A stretch of 64,000 nucleotides of DNA from Manis javanica (GCF_040802235.1 NC_133166.1:2666001-2730000), one strand, 5' to 3'. Shown: positions 1 to 13,010, counted from the stretch's first letter. A program made the numbers and translations. The notes: generated from the sequence alone by a model not told the origin.

Positions 1-2870
1 TGAGGAACAAGAATGTAAAACAAGCTTTTTGGAAATTGATCAGCAGAAATATACTGAGGAAGTAAATTAACAGTGCATCTGTTTACAAATAAACAAAAGA
101 TGTATTTACGAGAAGTTGATCCTACTTTAACTCCATTTACGGTAAAGTCAATTTTGAAACTGGTACAGAGCTGTCATCTAACAAAAAAACATTAAAAGAA
201 AAAGGTATAGAAGTTTTACAGTTTTGTATGTGACATGTGATTCATTGATTATGTAAAGGACTGGGAGCTATATATGTAGCTATAGGGGATAATTTCTCTT
301 CCTTTATACACTTTTTCATTTGTAAGTCTACATGTTACTTTTACATTATAAAAATTTTATAGTCTTACAAGAAAACATTCAATCTCTCTATAAGGGTATA
401 AAGTACATGAGTGAAAAACATTTCCTTTTCTCTCCTCCACCCTGATTTTCCAGTCTCACTTCTCAAAGTTACCACTATTAACAATTTTCTTATGTTTACA
501 GATAATATCTAATATCTACAAAACAATGTATGGCTTTATATGTACACATACACACAAGTTGTTATTACAGATGTTGACTGTTGAGCTAATTTTTAGGAGT
601 TTATAATTCTGTAGCTTTTACTATGCAGGGGCTTTGATACCGTGGCTTAGAGGAATGTGACCATAATTGCTGATGAAACTTGCTGTCACCTTTAAGAGAA
701 CTTATGAAAATACCTCCATGTCCATGCCTGACACCTATTTATTTCTCCCCACTTGCTAGAGTCCCTTTCAATAAAATACATTCCTCCTTCTGCCATATCA
801 GGGTATGAAAACTTCCAAACAATTATTATTTTTTAGATATTAGCTCCTGAAGCAGATAAAGAGGGACTCTTATAAAGAAAGATACATGTCTTGTTGTCAG
901 AGTGAACTGTGACTTCTGTAGCATTTTTCAGTGACATTCTAGTCTCCTGGAGTCTGAGGTTTGCATGCTTTCCCTCATCTTTACCTATTAACCTATTTTT
1001 CAGGATGGAACAGATATTTGCTATTTGTACTGTAGTGTGAATTTTGCCCATAGTTGTCCTTTGCCATAATGAATTATTAGGTATCTTATTTAAAAATTAA
1101 ATATGTTGACTTGTTTGTAAATATTTTCATGCTGAAGGATGCAAATGACAAGTTGATTTTTTAAGATGTTAGCATTTCAGATGAGTATAAGCAAAGTTCT
1201 TGAATGTTAAGTGAGCATCTACAATAAACCAAGTATTATTTCAAGTACCAAGGAACTGTCAAGGAGCTTTAGGATTATATAGCTTTCAGAGTTTCTGAAT
1301 CTATACTGAGAAAACTCAGTAAAATTTGTTAAGTATAATACAAGACAATGGAAGTACTGATGTAACAGAGGAAAGAAGAAATTTATTCAGAGTAAGTTGA
1401 AGTTAATTTTAGGATTGTAAAAGATAAAAACATGTTCATCCTTTGTGCACCTGCTCCAATATACCAATAGCTCCTAGTACAATGTTATGTCAGAACAGGC
1501 AGGGTCTGAGCAAAATAAATGTTAGAACTGATTTGTAATCATATGCATACATGCTACTCTCAGTGAAAAATGAAAAGCCACCGAAGTTTAATGAATACTT
1601 CCCCAATGTACATATTTTACTCAGTTGTATTTCAAAGCTTCTTTTCTACCTCAGAGCTTATTTCTGCTCAACATTTCCTATATTGCAACATCTTCCTATT
1701 CACTAATTCTGTATTAGCCCATACAATTGCTTCAACCTTTCTATTACCAGGTGTTCTTCTTTAAATATATTTATTTTGAAAGTCAGATTGTCTACACATT
1801 CTTTTAAAACCCAAAAATAAACAAGCAACTATTTTTATAACTTTCAACATTCAAAAATAGCTTGTTGGATTTTACCTAAACAAATATCTTGGGATCTGTT
1901 CCTTTTTTAGCATACACATATATTCAGTTACATAAAACTAGCCCCTTTATTGTTGCAAATTGTTTGATTTCAGAGCCCATATGTCTTTTTATCTTTACAG
2001 TCTAGTTTGGCAGCAAATAAAGTCTCAATAATGACTGCAGCATTATAACAATAAATGAATCTCCATTTTGAACACTGACAAAATGCCTCCATTTTTGCAT
2101 ATATAAGACAATGTCTTTGAGTGGAACCATGAATGACTCTGAGAAAATACATGGGTCATAAACCAATAGCTTTGTTCAGAAATAGAAATGACCCATAACA
2201 TCATTGACATTTATGACTGATATTAGCAAAATGAAGCTGTAGTTATGTCTGCAAACACCCAAGTTTAAGATTCAAGAGGAGTTTCATCATATGCTTTCAC
2301 GAATTGACTGGTTGGCTAGAATTACATTATTAGACTGTCTCTTTTAGTTCATGTTACACTGTAATGGATGTAGAATAAGTATATACTCATGAAATGCTTT
2401 TTGTATTAACGATTAATTCAGCAGACCCCATAATTTTACCTAAAAATTATAGAATTCCTTTCTTAATGACAAAGGCTCTTTTAAGAAAAGGCTTTTACAT
2501 GCTTGCTTTTCTTTTAAAGTTAATTCTGCTGATTCTGTATTTATTGAACAAATGGAGCAATGTGATGTTGGAAGAATGTATGAGAAAATAGAGACTATTT
2601 ACTGCACTTCTCTAAGGAACAATAATTACAAGACATTCTATATATTTCTTCCTACCTATCTAAAAGATCATGACGCTGATTGGTAGTTTTTTTTTATGGA
2701 AAACTAATCCATGTATATTTTTAAAGAATAAACAAATGTTCCAGGGAATGATAATGCTGTAAGTGTAACATTTTTGTTTATATGTCATATGTTTTCTTGG
2801 GAACAGTGGACATTTGAAGAATGTTTAGAATCTCAGTCTCATACAGGCACACATGAAAGGCAGAGAAAGA
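1..2870. other. Intergenic, no gene seen
   Basis: This is AT-rich sequence. Short open frames (for example 1570-1764 and 2394-2591) have no recognisable domain or family resemblance and look like chance. I see no clear young repeat here. Old, unassignable transposon remnants are likely. Confidence 0.6.
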
Positions 2871-2874
2871 AATA

Positions 2875-3005
2875 ATAATGCTTACCAAAGTTCAGACATT
2901 ATTTTAACATACAGTGTTTCACTTAGTCTTCCCATTAATACTATGATTTCTGCATTATTATATCCGTTTTAAAGATGAACAGAGACTCAAAGATGACTTG
3001 TTAAC
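2875..3005 (-). repeat. MIR SINE relic
   Basis: The stretch reads as the reverse of a MIR. It runs from a cttaccaaagttcagacatt block, through a tattatatccgttttaaaga block, to an 'agactcaaagatgacttg' block, the usual order of a minus-strand MIR core. It is strongly diverged and no target duplication is visible. Confidence 0.55.
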
Positions 3006-3305
3006 AAAAAAAATAGCATAGCTTAGAATAGAAATTCAAATGTTTCTGGCTTCAAACTTTTTTTTTCTTACCATAATAAACATTTTTCCTTATATTTTAC
3101 TCGAGCGAAAAACCATGCAGTGAATAAAAGTATCATTTTATGTCATCCAAAAATGTTGTTGATCAGTTATTTGACAGCTACGTTCACAATGAGTAACAGA
3201 ATCCACTATGAGAAAACATCCTATTGTATAATATATAGACATACCCAACTTGTTTAATAATGTGAGTTTTTGACTCCAGCATTTCTCAGATAAATTAACA
3301 GATAA

Positions 3306-3510
3306 GAGCAAGAACTCTGGAGTCAGATTTACTGAGAAAATTACTCAACTTCTCTCTGCCTCAGTTTTTTCCTCTATAAGATGAATGCATAGTAGTTTTA
3401 TAGAGAAGCTGTGTAGGAGAAATGGATTAATACATACAAAGTACTTAGTACAATGTCTGATATATGCTATTCACTTAATAAATGCAAATTCAGTTTTATT
3501 ATTAACTACA
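3306..3510 (+). repeat. MIR SINE relic
   Basis: Plus-strand MIR. It has a 'ctctggagtcagattt' start, a 'ctctgcctcagttttttcctc' core, a 'gtacttagtacaatgtctg' block and a 'cttaataaatgc' end. It is ancient and diverged, but the whole order is kept. Confidence 0.75.
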
Positions 3511-3549
3511 AAGTTACTTCACCTATTTGAGACTTGTTTTCCTCTTACA

Positions 3550-3725
3550 GCTTTCTGAAATTTTTCCTTATTATATTTATCATTATTTGGATATAATACC
3601 CTTATAGTTTGGGTTATTTAATTAATGCCTGTGTTCCCTATGGTATTGTAAATTCCATAAGGTTAGATATAATGTTTGAAAGCAATCATTTCTGTATTGC
3701 TCAGGCTGGTTCATAGTCTGTGACC
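3550..3725 (+). repeat. L2 LINE 3' end relic (weak)
   Basis: The order resembles the L2 3' untranslated end: a 'gtaaattccataaggttaga' block followed by a 'gtattgctcaggctggttcatag' block. Divergence is high, so this is a probable call only. Confidence 0.4.
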
Positions 3726-3931
3726 CTTTAAAAAACCAAATAGATGATGGAAATGTAGGAAGATAGATAAATAAACACAATTTTTATAAACTGGAAATAG
3801 TGATATTAATTTTATAAGGCAATGGGAATTAGAAAAGATATGAGATACACTGATAGAATCTTAAATGTATATAATTTATTCATGTATGATTGGTCTGTTT
3901 TATGTCCTTAAACAGAAAAATTCACCTGGAG

Positions 3932-4430
3932 ATGTTCAAGATAAATCAGACCACAGAGAAGGAATTTGGCTTCCTGAGGTTGACCAGTTGTCTAATGCTT
4001 CAGCCTGTCTTTTTTATCTTGTTTCTAGTTATCTGTGTTCTCTTTCCTGTGGTAACGTCAAGCCTAACTTTGAAGATCACACCCTCACAATGTGTGCATA
4101 CCAATCCGCCAATTTCAAACATTATGGGTAACCTTGTAATTAGGAAAATCATTTCCTTGGCTAATTTATTTGAAGAGTGTGACATGATCACATTCCTGTT
4201 AACTCATTGTTTTGTCCCTATAGCTGTCTGTGACAGTCACATCCACATGATCATCTGCTCTTCATGTAGTTACAATATTGGGTCCAACATGTTCCACATT
4301 TATATGAATGCCATGTCCTCTATACATGGTTTCATATAGATTTGTTCAATGTTACAGTTGTTTTCTCCAGAGCTGGCAGTGTGGAACATCATCATGTCTT
4401 GTCACTTTGTAGCTACTGAGATCAAATAAA
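3932..4430 (+). pseudogene. Decayed olfactory receptor relic
   Basis: An open frame from about 3932 starts MFKINQTTEKEF, which resembles an OR amino terminus with an NxT glycosylation sequon. It continues with a hydrophobic stretch resembling OR TM1 (LQPVFFILFLVICVL, about residues 27-41). After that the match fades: there is no GN motif, no PMYFFL and no MAYDRY. The later stretch around 'CDSHIHMIIC' could be what is left of TM3. Open sequence continues to the stop at 4339, and faint OR-like sequence may run to about 4430. A full OR needs about 310 codons, so this is a fragment with internal losses. Alternatively the resemblance is chance hydrophobicity. The position fits the upstream edge of the OR cluster. 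Confidence 0.45.
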
Positions 4431-5585
4431 ACTGGATTTTGCCACAGACATATTGGACATCCAGAATGCACTTAGGAGTCCATGAGAGCCTGAAGTTTGT
4501 ATTTTTACTAACAGATTTTCAATCTTTCTCATCACTGTAAACAAGATAAACCTCTCTACTTTTGAATAATCTTATAAATATAACTAGGTAATGGCACCTC
4601 CTTGAAAAAAATCTGTAGCAAAATTAAAACAGTATCTTCCCTATATGTTGTCACTTTTCTTTTGAACAACCAAATAACTAGGAGAAAAAATATAATATTT
4701 GAAATTATGTGGAAATGTAAAGTTGAATTACCACACAAATTTCTTCTTCACCCACAAGCATGAAGAATTGCCATGTGAGTAATTTGAAAGACTTGTATTA
4801 TATTGTGTTTTTACTATGTAATGTTGTAAAACATGCTGTTTTGTTTTTGTTTGTCTGTTAAAGGGAAGGTGATTACTAATTTAAGCAGAATAAAATCTTT
4901 AAAATCTTGTAGAGTAAGTTTTCAAAGAATGTCTAATCAGGAGTCAAGAATGTTAGCTGAATAAGTGCGTTACTAAAAATCTTTGGCTTTGAAGCCTTGA
5001 TTTCATTGTTTATGAATCCTGTCTGCCTCACATCTCACAAGTAGATGTCTAATGGTGATTTCACTGTTCAATTAATTTTCCTGAATTTTAAAAAGCATGT
5101 TAGAAATGATGTGAAGGCCTCATTAATGAGCTTAGGAAATTAGAATGCATGTGAAAATAGCCATTGATTTGGAGACTTATAATATATTTTAAATCATTAC
5201 TTATTTTGATAGTCTGCAGTTGGGAAACCTATTATAATAAAATGGACTTTCCTAGAAGATTTAGTCTATTTAATGACTTTAATGGAACCTGTTTCACCTA
5301 GATAAGACTATGTCGAGGACAAACTGCCTCTTGCTTTACACTTCAACTGATGGCAATATCTTCATATGTTTGTGGTCACACATCAACTCAGTTCAAAAAA
5401 TTATTGAAGTCTATCAAAGGCAAGGCACTATAGATTTTTTAAAATGATTAAATATGTACCCACTGCCAATGAAGAGTAATGCTTATTTATGGAGAAATTA
5501 CTGCAACTATTTTACCATAAGCTTGCTAGGATAAGAGAAACAGTTGAAATATTTTTAAAAATTGTCTTCTGAGCACAGGAAAAAA
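4431..5585. other. Intergenic, no gene seen
   Basis: AT-rich sequence with no recognisable gene or young repeat. The short minus-strand open frame at 4556-4738 has no family features. Confidence 0.55.
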
Positions 5586-5589
5586 ACCC

Positions 5590-5910
5590 AGTAATTCTGA
5601 TTAAGGCTTTTAAAGTAGTTCTCCCAGAGGTGGTAACCATTAAACTGGGATTTGGAAGCTGAGTAGAATTTCAGAGGACAGATGATGGTTGGAAAGGTAT
5701 TTTCTAAAGAAGGAACCAACCGACACAAGGAGAATACCTTGGTTGTGTGTGGGATACCAATCATAGATAGGAATGTAAGAAAAGATAGGGCTGAACAGTA
5801 AACTGAATCAGACGAGGAAGGAAGTAAGGCCATGCTAACATATTTAGACTTAATTTGGTATCAATGAGAGACCATCAGCAATTTTTAACCTGAAGAGTAA
5901 TTCAAAGGTA
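5590..5910 (-). repeat. L2 LINE relic
   Basis: The sequence follows the reverse of the L2 3' region: an 'ctcccagaggtggtaacca' block, then 'gggatttggaagctgagtag', and 'ggaaggaagtaaggccatg' near the end. The minus-strand open frame at 5555-5833 falls inside it and is not a gene. Confidence 0.5.
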
Positions 5911-6284
5911 TTGATGTCAGTATACCTTCCGCACATGCCTGAGAGAATTCTGCAGAGGACAGTAGTCTTGTTTTAATCAAGGTGGACAGTGACTGCATGA
6001 TTAACAACCTTTATTAATCCAGAAAAATATGAATCTTCTTACTAAACCATTTTTATGCCAGTTCTTTCCATTCTGTGAATGACTTTAGGAGAAACTTATG
6101 AATTGTTTATCAATTTATCTGTTCCTATTTCTTTGCTACCTTTCTAGAGCCCAATTTCTTTACAGATTCAGTGTTTTGCTGTCCAATTCTCCATTACCAA
6201 GGTCTTGAAATGCATGGTGATAAACCTCCCCTTGTCTCCTAAATTGCTGAGGAGAAACTAAGTTTTCAGAAAAAAATGTTAGTG

Positions 6285-6475
6285 GCTAAAGACAAGAAAT
6301 TTGTAGTCAGATCTGCTTTCTCATCTCAGCCAGGTCACTTAGTAGCTCTTTGACTTTGAACAAATTGATTATCTTCTCTAAGACTCAGTTCCTTCAACTG
6401 TAAAATGAGTTTAACAATACTAACCTGAGAGTCTTTATGAATTTCAATAAAATTATATATGAGAAACAATTTCAG
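6285..6475 (+). repeat. MIR SINE relic
   Basis: Plus-strand MIR: 'ccaggtcacttagtagctc', then 'agactcagttccttcaactg' and 'taaaatgagtttaacaatac' follow the MIR core order. Diverged. Confidence 0.7.
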
Positions 6476-7365
6476 TTGTCAATTTTAGTGAAAATTAATT
6501 ACTTGGTTAATAAAATATAGTAGAAACACTTAAGCACTAGAAATTCAATAAGTATGCAAAGTACGTCATAGCCTAGGGAAGTAGAGAATCCCACACGTTT
6601 CTCCAGTTGTTTTCATTTGGTCTTGGACTTTTCTAAATATAGTAAGGTGATATAAAACAAGCAAAAAAAAGGGCTACAACTACCCCTTTTTATCAAATGA
6701 ATGTTTGATCACTGCAATGATGTCATATGGTAGAATATGCTCTTGTGGCATTGGTAACCAAGTGAAATGAATAGCTAGCTTTCTTTAGAATGCAACCTTT
6801 CTGCCCAGGAATGGAGGCAGTGAGGGAGAAGGAGCCCAGAACACATGGCAAGCAGTAGGTAAGGCCATTAACAAGGAAGATAAAGAAGACACAGAAGAGA
6901 CGCTTAAGCCATTCCTAAATCTTCGTGGTGTGAAAGCTCCTGAGCTGTCTTCAGGGAACTTTTAATTAATCGGTAGAATTGGTTGCTTCATCTTGATTTA
7001 ATTTTTTTAATGCCATGGGAAAAATAAATAAACTTTATAAGAACATGCAACAATTTTCCTCACATATTTTTGAGGGCCCATTATTTGTTCCTACATCTTT
7101 ATAGGTAGGGCTCTCTATTTTAATGTGTGTTAGGAACCAGCCGAAGTGTTACTATTTAACTTTGGAATCCAATTTCTTGTTAGGTAGCAATAAATGTATG
7201 GCTGGAAATAGAGAAATGATGGCATAGAGATTAGAGTTGATCATATGACAAATACTCATAATTTATGAATTTTTCATTATTTTAAGTATTAAGCAAAGGA
7301 GATGCTTTGATTGCTTAAGCAAGGATGATAGGGAAGGTGGACACTAAAAATGTATTGTGATAGCC
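6476..7365. other. Intergenic, no gene seen
   Basis: No coding or RNA gene recognised. A purine-rich stretch around 6800-6900 could not be assigned. Confidence 0.5.
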
Positions 7366-7369
7366 TTCT

Positions 7370-7520
7370 ATGCCTCACACATAGTCAAACACTTACATAT
7401 ATTACAATTTTTAAAATCCAGAGAAAACCCTTGCAACAACATTTTAAAGGTTAACACTGAAGCTCATAAAGGTTAAATCAGCTAGAATTGCAGTTAATAT
7501 GTAGCATGGTTGTAACTGAT
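7370..7520 (-). repeat. MIR SINE relic
   Basis: Reverse MIR order: 'acttacatatattacaattt', 'cccttgcaacaacatttt' and 'gaagctcataaaggttaaa'. Ancient and diverged. Confidence 0.6.
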
Positions 7521-8210
7521 CAAATCAAATCTTCCTAGTTTCCAAACCTTGATTTTGTGAGAATATCAGTTATAGATAATGTAAACAAAATAATTTTTAA
7601 AATTTTGGAATGTGCAAAGATTCCTTGATAGCTTATTTTTAAAGAAGTTATTAAAGAGGAGTAGGGCATGAACACATGAAAACTACAACATGATGTTGCA
7701 GTATTCTCTGGTAGGAGATGAGAAAAAGATAGTGAGATAGCCCACTACTCGACCTGCATGAAAATACCTGCACACACATTAAAGCAATTGATTTTGTATA
7801 CCATATGTATTATATATAAACAGCAAATAACCCCTTTTATAAAGATGGTGGCTCCTATTATATGAAAAGTCTTTTAGTTTTATAAAACATCTTAATGTGT
7901 TCAGTAGGCAAAGATTGATCTAAGCTGATCTTGAGGACAGGAGGTACAAGGTGAATTGCTTTTGTGAGCCTATTCCTGAGTCATTCTGGGGGTGAAAACA
8001 GAGGTGAGAAATAGGAGGCAGGGGGTGGAATATAAGAGAAAGAAGAGATGTGTACGAAGCTGGCAATTAAGTACTGCAGTATAGCCAGTGGTAAAATCCT
8101 CTGTGGTTAGGGTATGAAAAGGGAAATTAAAGAGTAACTATGTCTAATGTTTACGTTTTTATTTTTCAATATTTTTGCAATAAATATCTCTTATCTACAT
8201 ACCATAGAGT

Positions 8211-8214
<4 letters not shown>

Positions 8215-8261
<47 letters not shown>
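8215..8261. repeat. (GT)n microsatellite
   Basis: About 23 uninterrupted GT units. Its translation creates the Cys-Val run in the open frame at 8147-8425, which is therefore not a gene. Confidence 0.98.
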
Positions 8262-8262
<1 letters not shown>

Positions 8263-9250
8263 TTTTGGATTTCCAGATGGCATGGAATGGATGGAAAGGA
8301 GGTTTAAGGGAATTTTAGAAGGTCTCAAGAAACTAACATTAGGGTTATCTGAACATTGCCATCACTATTTTGAAGTCATACTAAGGTACTTGGGGATGAC
8401 CTCTGAGGTATTAATTAAATTCTAACTAATAATTATCACTTGGTATTATTATATCTTATAGAGATAAAACTCCTTTTGTCTTAAGTCAGGATTCTATATA
8501 CCTTAACCCAGGAGTCTATATTTTCTTCTGATTGTAGCTTAATACTAAGCATTTTTATGATGTGGGAGGGTTTTTTTTTTTTTAATGGATTTGGACCAAC
8601 TAGTAATGATTGGCTTTTCCATCTTATAAGGAGTGTTTCTCATAGATTTTAACAAAGAGTACACCAAGGTCCACCAAAAAAGTACAGATTCTAGATTGTC
8701 TGTATCTCAAGACCACAAGAAAGAGTAATGGTGAATGCAAATCCGAAGACCAGGGAGAGTTCTATGGGGCTTATGGTAATCGTGAGCACTGATCCAGAGG
8801 TTTATATTAGCGGGATAATGATTTCAGTTCCTGCAAGAAGAAAAACAAAATAATAAACAAGTCAGAAGTTCAATTCTCATTTATATAAAATTCCAAGCTG
8901 ATATGGAAGTCCAGCTCTGTCATGAATTTAGGAGTTTCCACATGTTCATTCTTACTTCTCTGCCATTGTCTCCAGATGGTCCAGGGTGGCTCAGCACTGC
9001 ACCTTCATTACAGCCAGAGGGAGGCGGAAATGAGGGGGGGAAGGACAAGCCTACGTTCTAAAGGAAGGTGAAATTGCACGCTTCTCTCTCATCACATTCT
9101 CTTAGCTGGAATCTGCTCTTTGGTTGTAGCAATCTAGTTTGAGAATAAACTAAGAAAAGGGAAGTTTTGTGGTTGTCTTGTTTTGTTTACTCTGGCTTTG
9201 CTGTTTTTTCAGCACTTTCCCATAAATACCAGCTCTAGCTCTACAGATGA
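8262..9250. other. Intergenic, no gene seen
   Basis: Unassigned sequence, including a G-rich patch near 9020-9045. No gene, RNA gene or confident repeat was recognised. Confidence 0.5.
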
Positions 9251-9251
9251 C

Positions 9252-9405
9252 TGCCTTTTAATCTGTTTTTCAGGTGTAGACCACATACTGAACTAAGCCA
9301 TGGCTATGATCAAATTCAAGTCTGTGATTGCTTTTTAATCTGCTCTCTAAGTATAGACAAACACACTGAGCTAAGTCATTTCTATATTCTAGTTCAAATC
9401 TCACA
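9252..9405. repeat. Old imperfect tandem duplication, 77-bp period
   Basis: Two adjacent units at 9252-9328 and 9329-9405 both run 'tgc.ttttaatctg', then 'gtatagac/gtgtagac' and 'ctga.ctaag'. Both end in a 'ttcaaatc/ttcaagtct' block. They differ at many positions, so the duplication is old. What the unit derives from is not known. Confidence 0.7.
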
Positions 9406-10209
9406 GACTGAATAGTAAGCTTCTCCAAAGCTTAATAAATAAACTGGAAAAATATTAGAAGACTTTTTGAAAGCTTTCCTGTGCATTATATCACTTCCCA
9501 TTCATGATGAAAGATTTGTATTCATTCAGCTTTTCAAAGATTTGTTTTCTTCTATTTTTTTCAGAAAGTAGCATCTAGTCACTGTAAAACTTTTAAAATA
9601 TGTACTGACTTTTTAAATATCTTACAAAGAATGAATTAGGATGCATCATTTAATTGATCACTTTCTGCATTTTAAAAAGAACCTAAGAGGTTTATCTGGG
9701 ATGCCCTGGAAGAAATAATTGTTATCAGGGCAAGAACTTCTGGTACAAAGTTCTCAACTTCTAGTTAAGTTATCTGGTCAATTCATTTAGATAAGCAGCA
9801 AGTATTGGTTTGCTTTGGCACTGAATGGTAAAATCTGGAATGGAAAAATTGACCTGAAGTTAAGTAAAATGTGGAGACTAAAATATAAATGGAGATGGGT
9901 AAGAAATGTCGCAACAGAAACCGAAAAGATAAATAGACAAGGAGAAATCACAGAAAGAGATTTGATGTTGACTGGTGACTGAGGCCAAGAACCAGCTTGA
10001 GTGTCTTTGCTAAAGTTTAATTAGATCCTGTTTAATTCAACCACTATTTCTAGTGTCTCTTGGACCAAGGAAATCCTAGAAGAGGGGAAAAAAAATGCAG
10101 AGAAAAAAAAAACACAGAATGGTGTTCTAAAAAATATTTGATTTCTTTCTTGCCATTAAAAAAAAATACTATACTGATCAGAAGTTCTCATTTCCCATGC
10201 AAGAACATT

Positions 10210-11107
10210 ATGAGAAGAGATTTCACTTCAGTGACTGTGTTCATTCTCCTCGGACTGACCAGTCTGCTGGAATTGCAGACTCTCCTCTCTTCGTACTGTT
10301 TCTGAACATTTATGTGGTCACAGTGGCAGGGAATCGTGGCATGCTTATCCTCATATGGAGCAGTGCCCGGCTCCACACCACCATGTACTTTTTCCTGAGC
10401 TACTTATACTTCACGGATCAGGGCTTCTCTTCCAATGTGATTCCAAAGATGTTGAAGGTTTTCTTATCAGAAGAACGGTTTCCTGTCCTGCTTGTGTGGT
10501 CCATGTGGAGATCTACATCCTTGCTGTACTGCGCTACGATGGGTGTGCAGCTGTCCATGACCCTCTGCTTTACCGCAGCCAGATGTCCAAGAGTGTGTGC
10601 ACATCCCTCATCACATGTATGGAGAGCTCACTGGCCTCATGGAGATCACGTGGACCTACAACCTAGCCTTCTGTGGCCCCAAAGAAATGAATCACTTCTA
10701 CTGTGCTGACCCGACATTGATTAAGCTGGCTTGTTCTGACACCTACAACAAAAAGAAGCCAGTGTTTGTTGTAGCCGGATGTAACCTTTTCTTTTCTCTC
10801 CTCAACATCCTTATTTCCTACCTGTGTATTTTCCCAGCTATCCTGAGGATTCGTTCTGCAAAAGGGAGGTGCAAAGCTTTCTCTGCTTGTGCTTCGCATC
10901 TGACAGTGGTCACCGTGTTCTATGCAACTTTTTTCTTCATGTACATAAGACCCCCCTCAAAGGAATCTGTGGAATAGAGTAAGCGGGTTGCTGTATTTTA
11001 AACCACAGCAATCCCAGTGTTGAACCTCATGATTTATAGCCTTAGAAATAAAGATGTGAAAGAGGCATTAGCCAGAGATTTGTTAAGCAAAAATATATTT
11101 TCCTTAA
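10210..11107 (+). pseudogene. OR5M8: OR5M8-like olfactory receptor pseudogene
   Basis: The relic spans a whole OR coding exon. The start [18 protein letters not shown] (10210) and later blocks such as [38 protein letters not shown] and MYIRPPSKESVE match human OR5M8 as I remember it. The terminal K-I-Y-F-P-stop (taa at 11105-11107) parallels the human ending. It is broken. An insertion near 10285-10290 shifts the frame after LLELQTLL. Coding sequence is missing near 10485 and again near 10535, removing much of TM3 and the MAFDRY motif. A stop at 10975-10977 replaces the Gln after ESVE. The amino-terminal sequon (NFT) has become DFT. It lies upstream of the intact OR5M genes on the same strand. 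The family assignment is firm, and exact orthology is likely. Confidence 0.85.
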
Positions 11108-12525
11108 AGATATCAACATTTTTTTGGTCCCCAACCTTTCTCTAGACCTTTTTCTTAAGTCATAGGATAAAACTGATGTTGCAATGAGGGTAGTACACCA
11201 AAGGGGAACACTACATCTTTTTTAAAGCTTTAATAGTTGTTTTTCTAAAATCCAAACACAAAAAGTGAAATTTTCATCATGAAAATTTCCATGTTTATAC
11301 TTGTCATTTATTTTGTCCACCAGTTATTTTATTTTATTTGCCTTTTGTATACATGATAGCCCTGCACATCTCCCCTTTTGGGTTTAGGTGGCGGTGGGGG
11401 GCTATTTCCAGACAATGAGTTAGACTAGAATTCATATGTGTCACTTCTCAATCGGGCATTTAACAGTTGGTCAGAGAATCCCTTAATGTTTTTGTTTTTT
11501 TTATTGTCACGGTGATCAGCAAGATTTAAGATTTAAATGTGGATTCTTGAGTGAGGAGAGAGATCAGATCACCTCACAATAGAGGTGTAGATGAGTGAGA
11601 AATGCCCTTTGTTGTATAAACTACAGTATATTGAATTTGCTTATTTCCATGGCAAGAAGTAGATTCTTCCAGTTGATACAATATTAATTATATAAAATTC
11701 AAACCTGAGGGTGCATATATTATAGATATTGAACACCACAGCCCTCAAGGAAATTACATTTGAGGTATTATGTTCTAGTCTTCTTTCTATTTTTAAATAT
11801 ATGCATGTACTTAGCTAAAATTACTTGTTGTAATTATTATTTAAAATTACAATGTAAAACATGTATATTGCTTTAAAAGGCAAATATATTACAATGCTTA
11901 TATAAACTCCTGTCTTATCTCCTACTCTATCTCCTCATAGGTAACACTTTCTTGTTATTTTCTTTAGTAATTAACTCCCTTTAAATTGTATGCCTATATG
12001 TCTGTTTATTGATTTTTCAATCATGGACATGATTGATTGGCACCTTTCTATTAAATGTAAAGTGTTAAAATTATTTCACCAATCCCTGCCTCCCTAAGAA
12101 CAACTTCTTTCTCATCTTCACAATATGTTCACATTTTTCTTAAGTTGACATTTGTTGTTAAAATATAATGCATCATTAATAATACCTGAGTAACTGAACA
12201 AAGTGACACTATGAACATTACTCATACTAATTACCAACACTGAGTAATAAATACTATGAATTCATTTATTTTCTTGCATAATTCTTTGATTTTCATTGAG
12301 TAAAGTTGTCTTTGCTTTTGTTTTTCTTTTCATGTCTACTTTTTCTCAAACTTTCAGCAGAACTATAAAGTACCTCTCACAGAGAGAAACCAATAGTTGA
12401 TCTGTTATTCACACATTTTATCCTTGGAGGGCCTCCCTTTTCCTGTAAGATTCTGCACTGGTTGCTCTCTAGGTCTGTTGCAGAGCTGTTATCTGGAACT
12501 TGTGATTTGTTACCATTGGCTTGAA
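11108..12525. other. Intergenic, no gene seen
   Basis: AT-rich sequence downstream of the OR5M8-like pseudogene. Small direct and inverted A/T motifs only; no gene or confident repeat recognised. Confidence 0.55.
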
Positions 12526-12527
12526 AT

Positions 12528-12995
12528 GTTTCATTCATTCAATCTATCTTGATTACTGGGAAATAAGTTACACATTGGGGAGATTCAGTAATAAATAAGA
12601 AAGAGAAAGCCCTTTATTACATTTTAGCATTGGTTGGGAAAGTCAGCAAGGCACTTAAACAGATAATAAAATATTTCAGGTATAGGTAAGTGCTATGGAG
12701 AAGGTAAAGTGAGTCAGGATGGAAGAAAATGACTGGGCATCATCAGAAGGGAGGGCCATGCTAGTGTGTTGATTTCAGTAATTGGGAAAGGACTCTTGGA
12801 GCAGGTGACATTTGAATTGAAGCCTAAATGCTCAGAAGAAAGCAAACATGAACATATCTGTAAAAATTATAACCAGGACAATCAATTGCAAATACAGAGT
12901 TTCAGGGATGAGGCCCCGTATGTTGGAGCAGCAGAAAGAAAGGGCACATGGCTGGAACTTAGTAAATGGGAGAAACAATAAGAAGATTTGATGTC
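12528..12995 (-). repeat. L2 LINE relic
   Basis: This is reverse-strand L2: 'cattcattcaatctatc', then 'gtaagtgctatggagaagg', 'ggagcaggtgacatttga' and 'ttgaagcctaaatgctcaga', in the L2 antisense order. The open frame at 12766-12981 falls within it. Its downstream end is cut by the L1 insertion that follows. Confidence 0.7.
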
Positions 12996-13010
12996 AGAAA
13001 ATGGGCTCCT

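Noticed and set aside
8147-8425. 92-codon frame with a Cys-Val run
   Set aside because: Made by translating a GT microsatellite; no other protein features.
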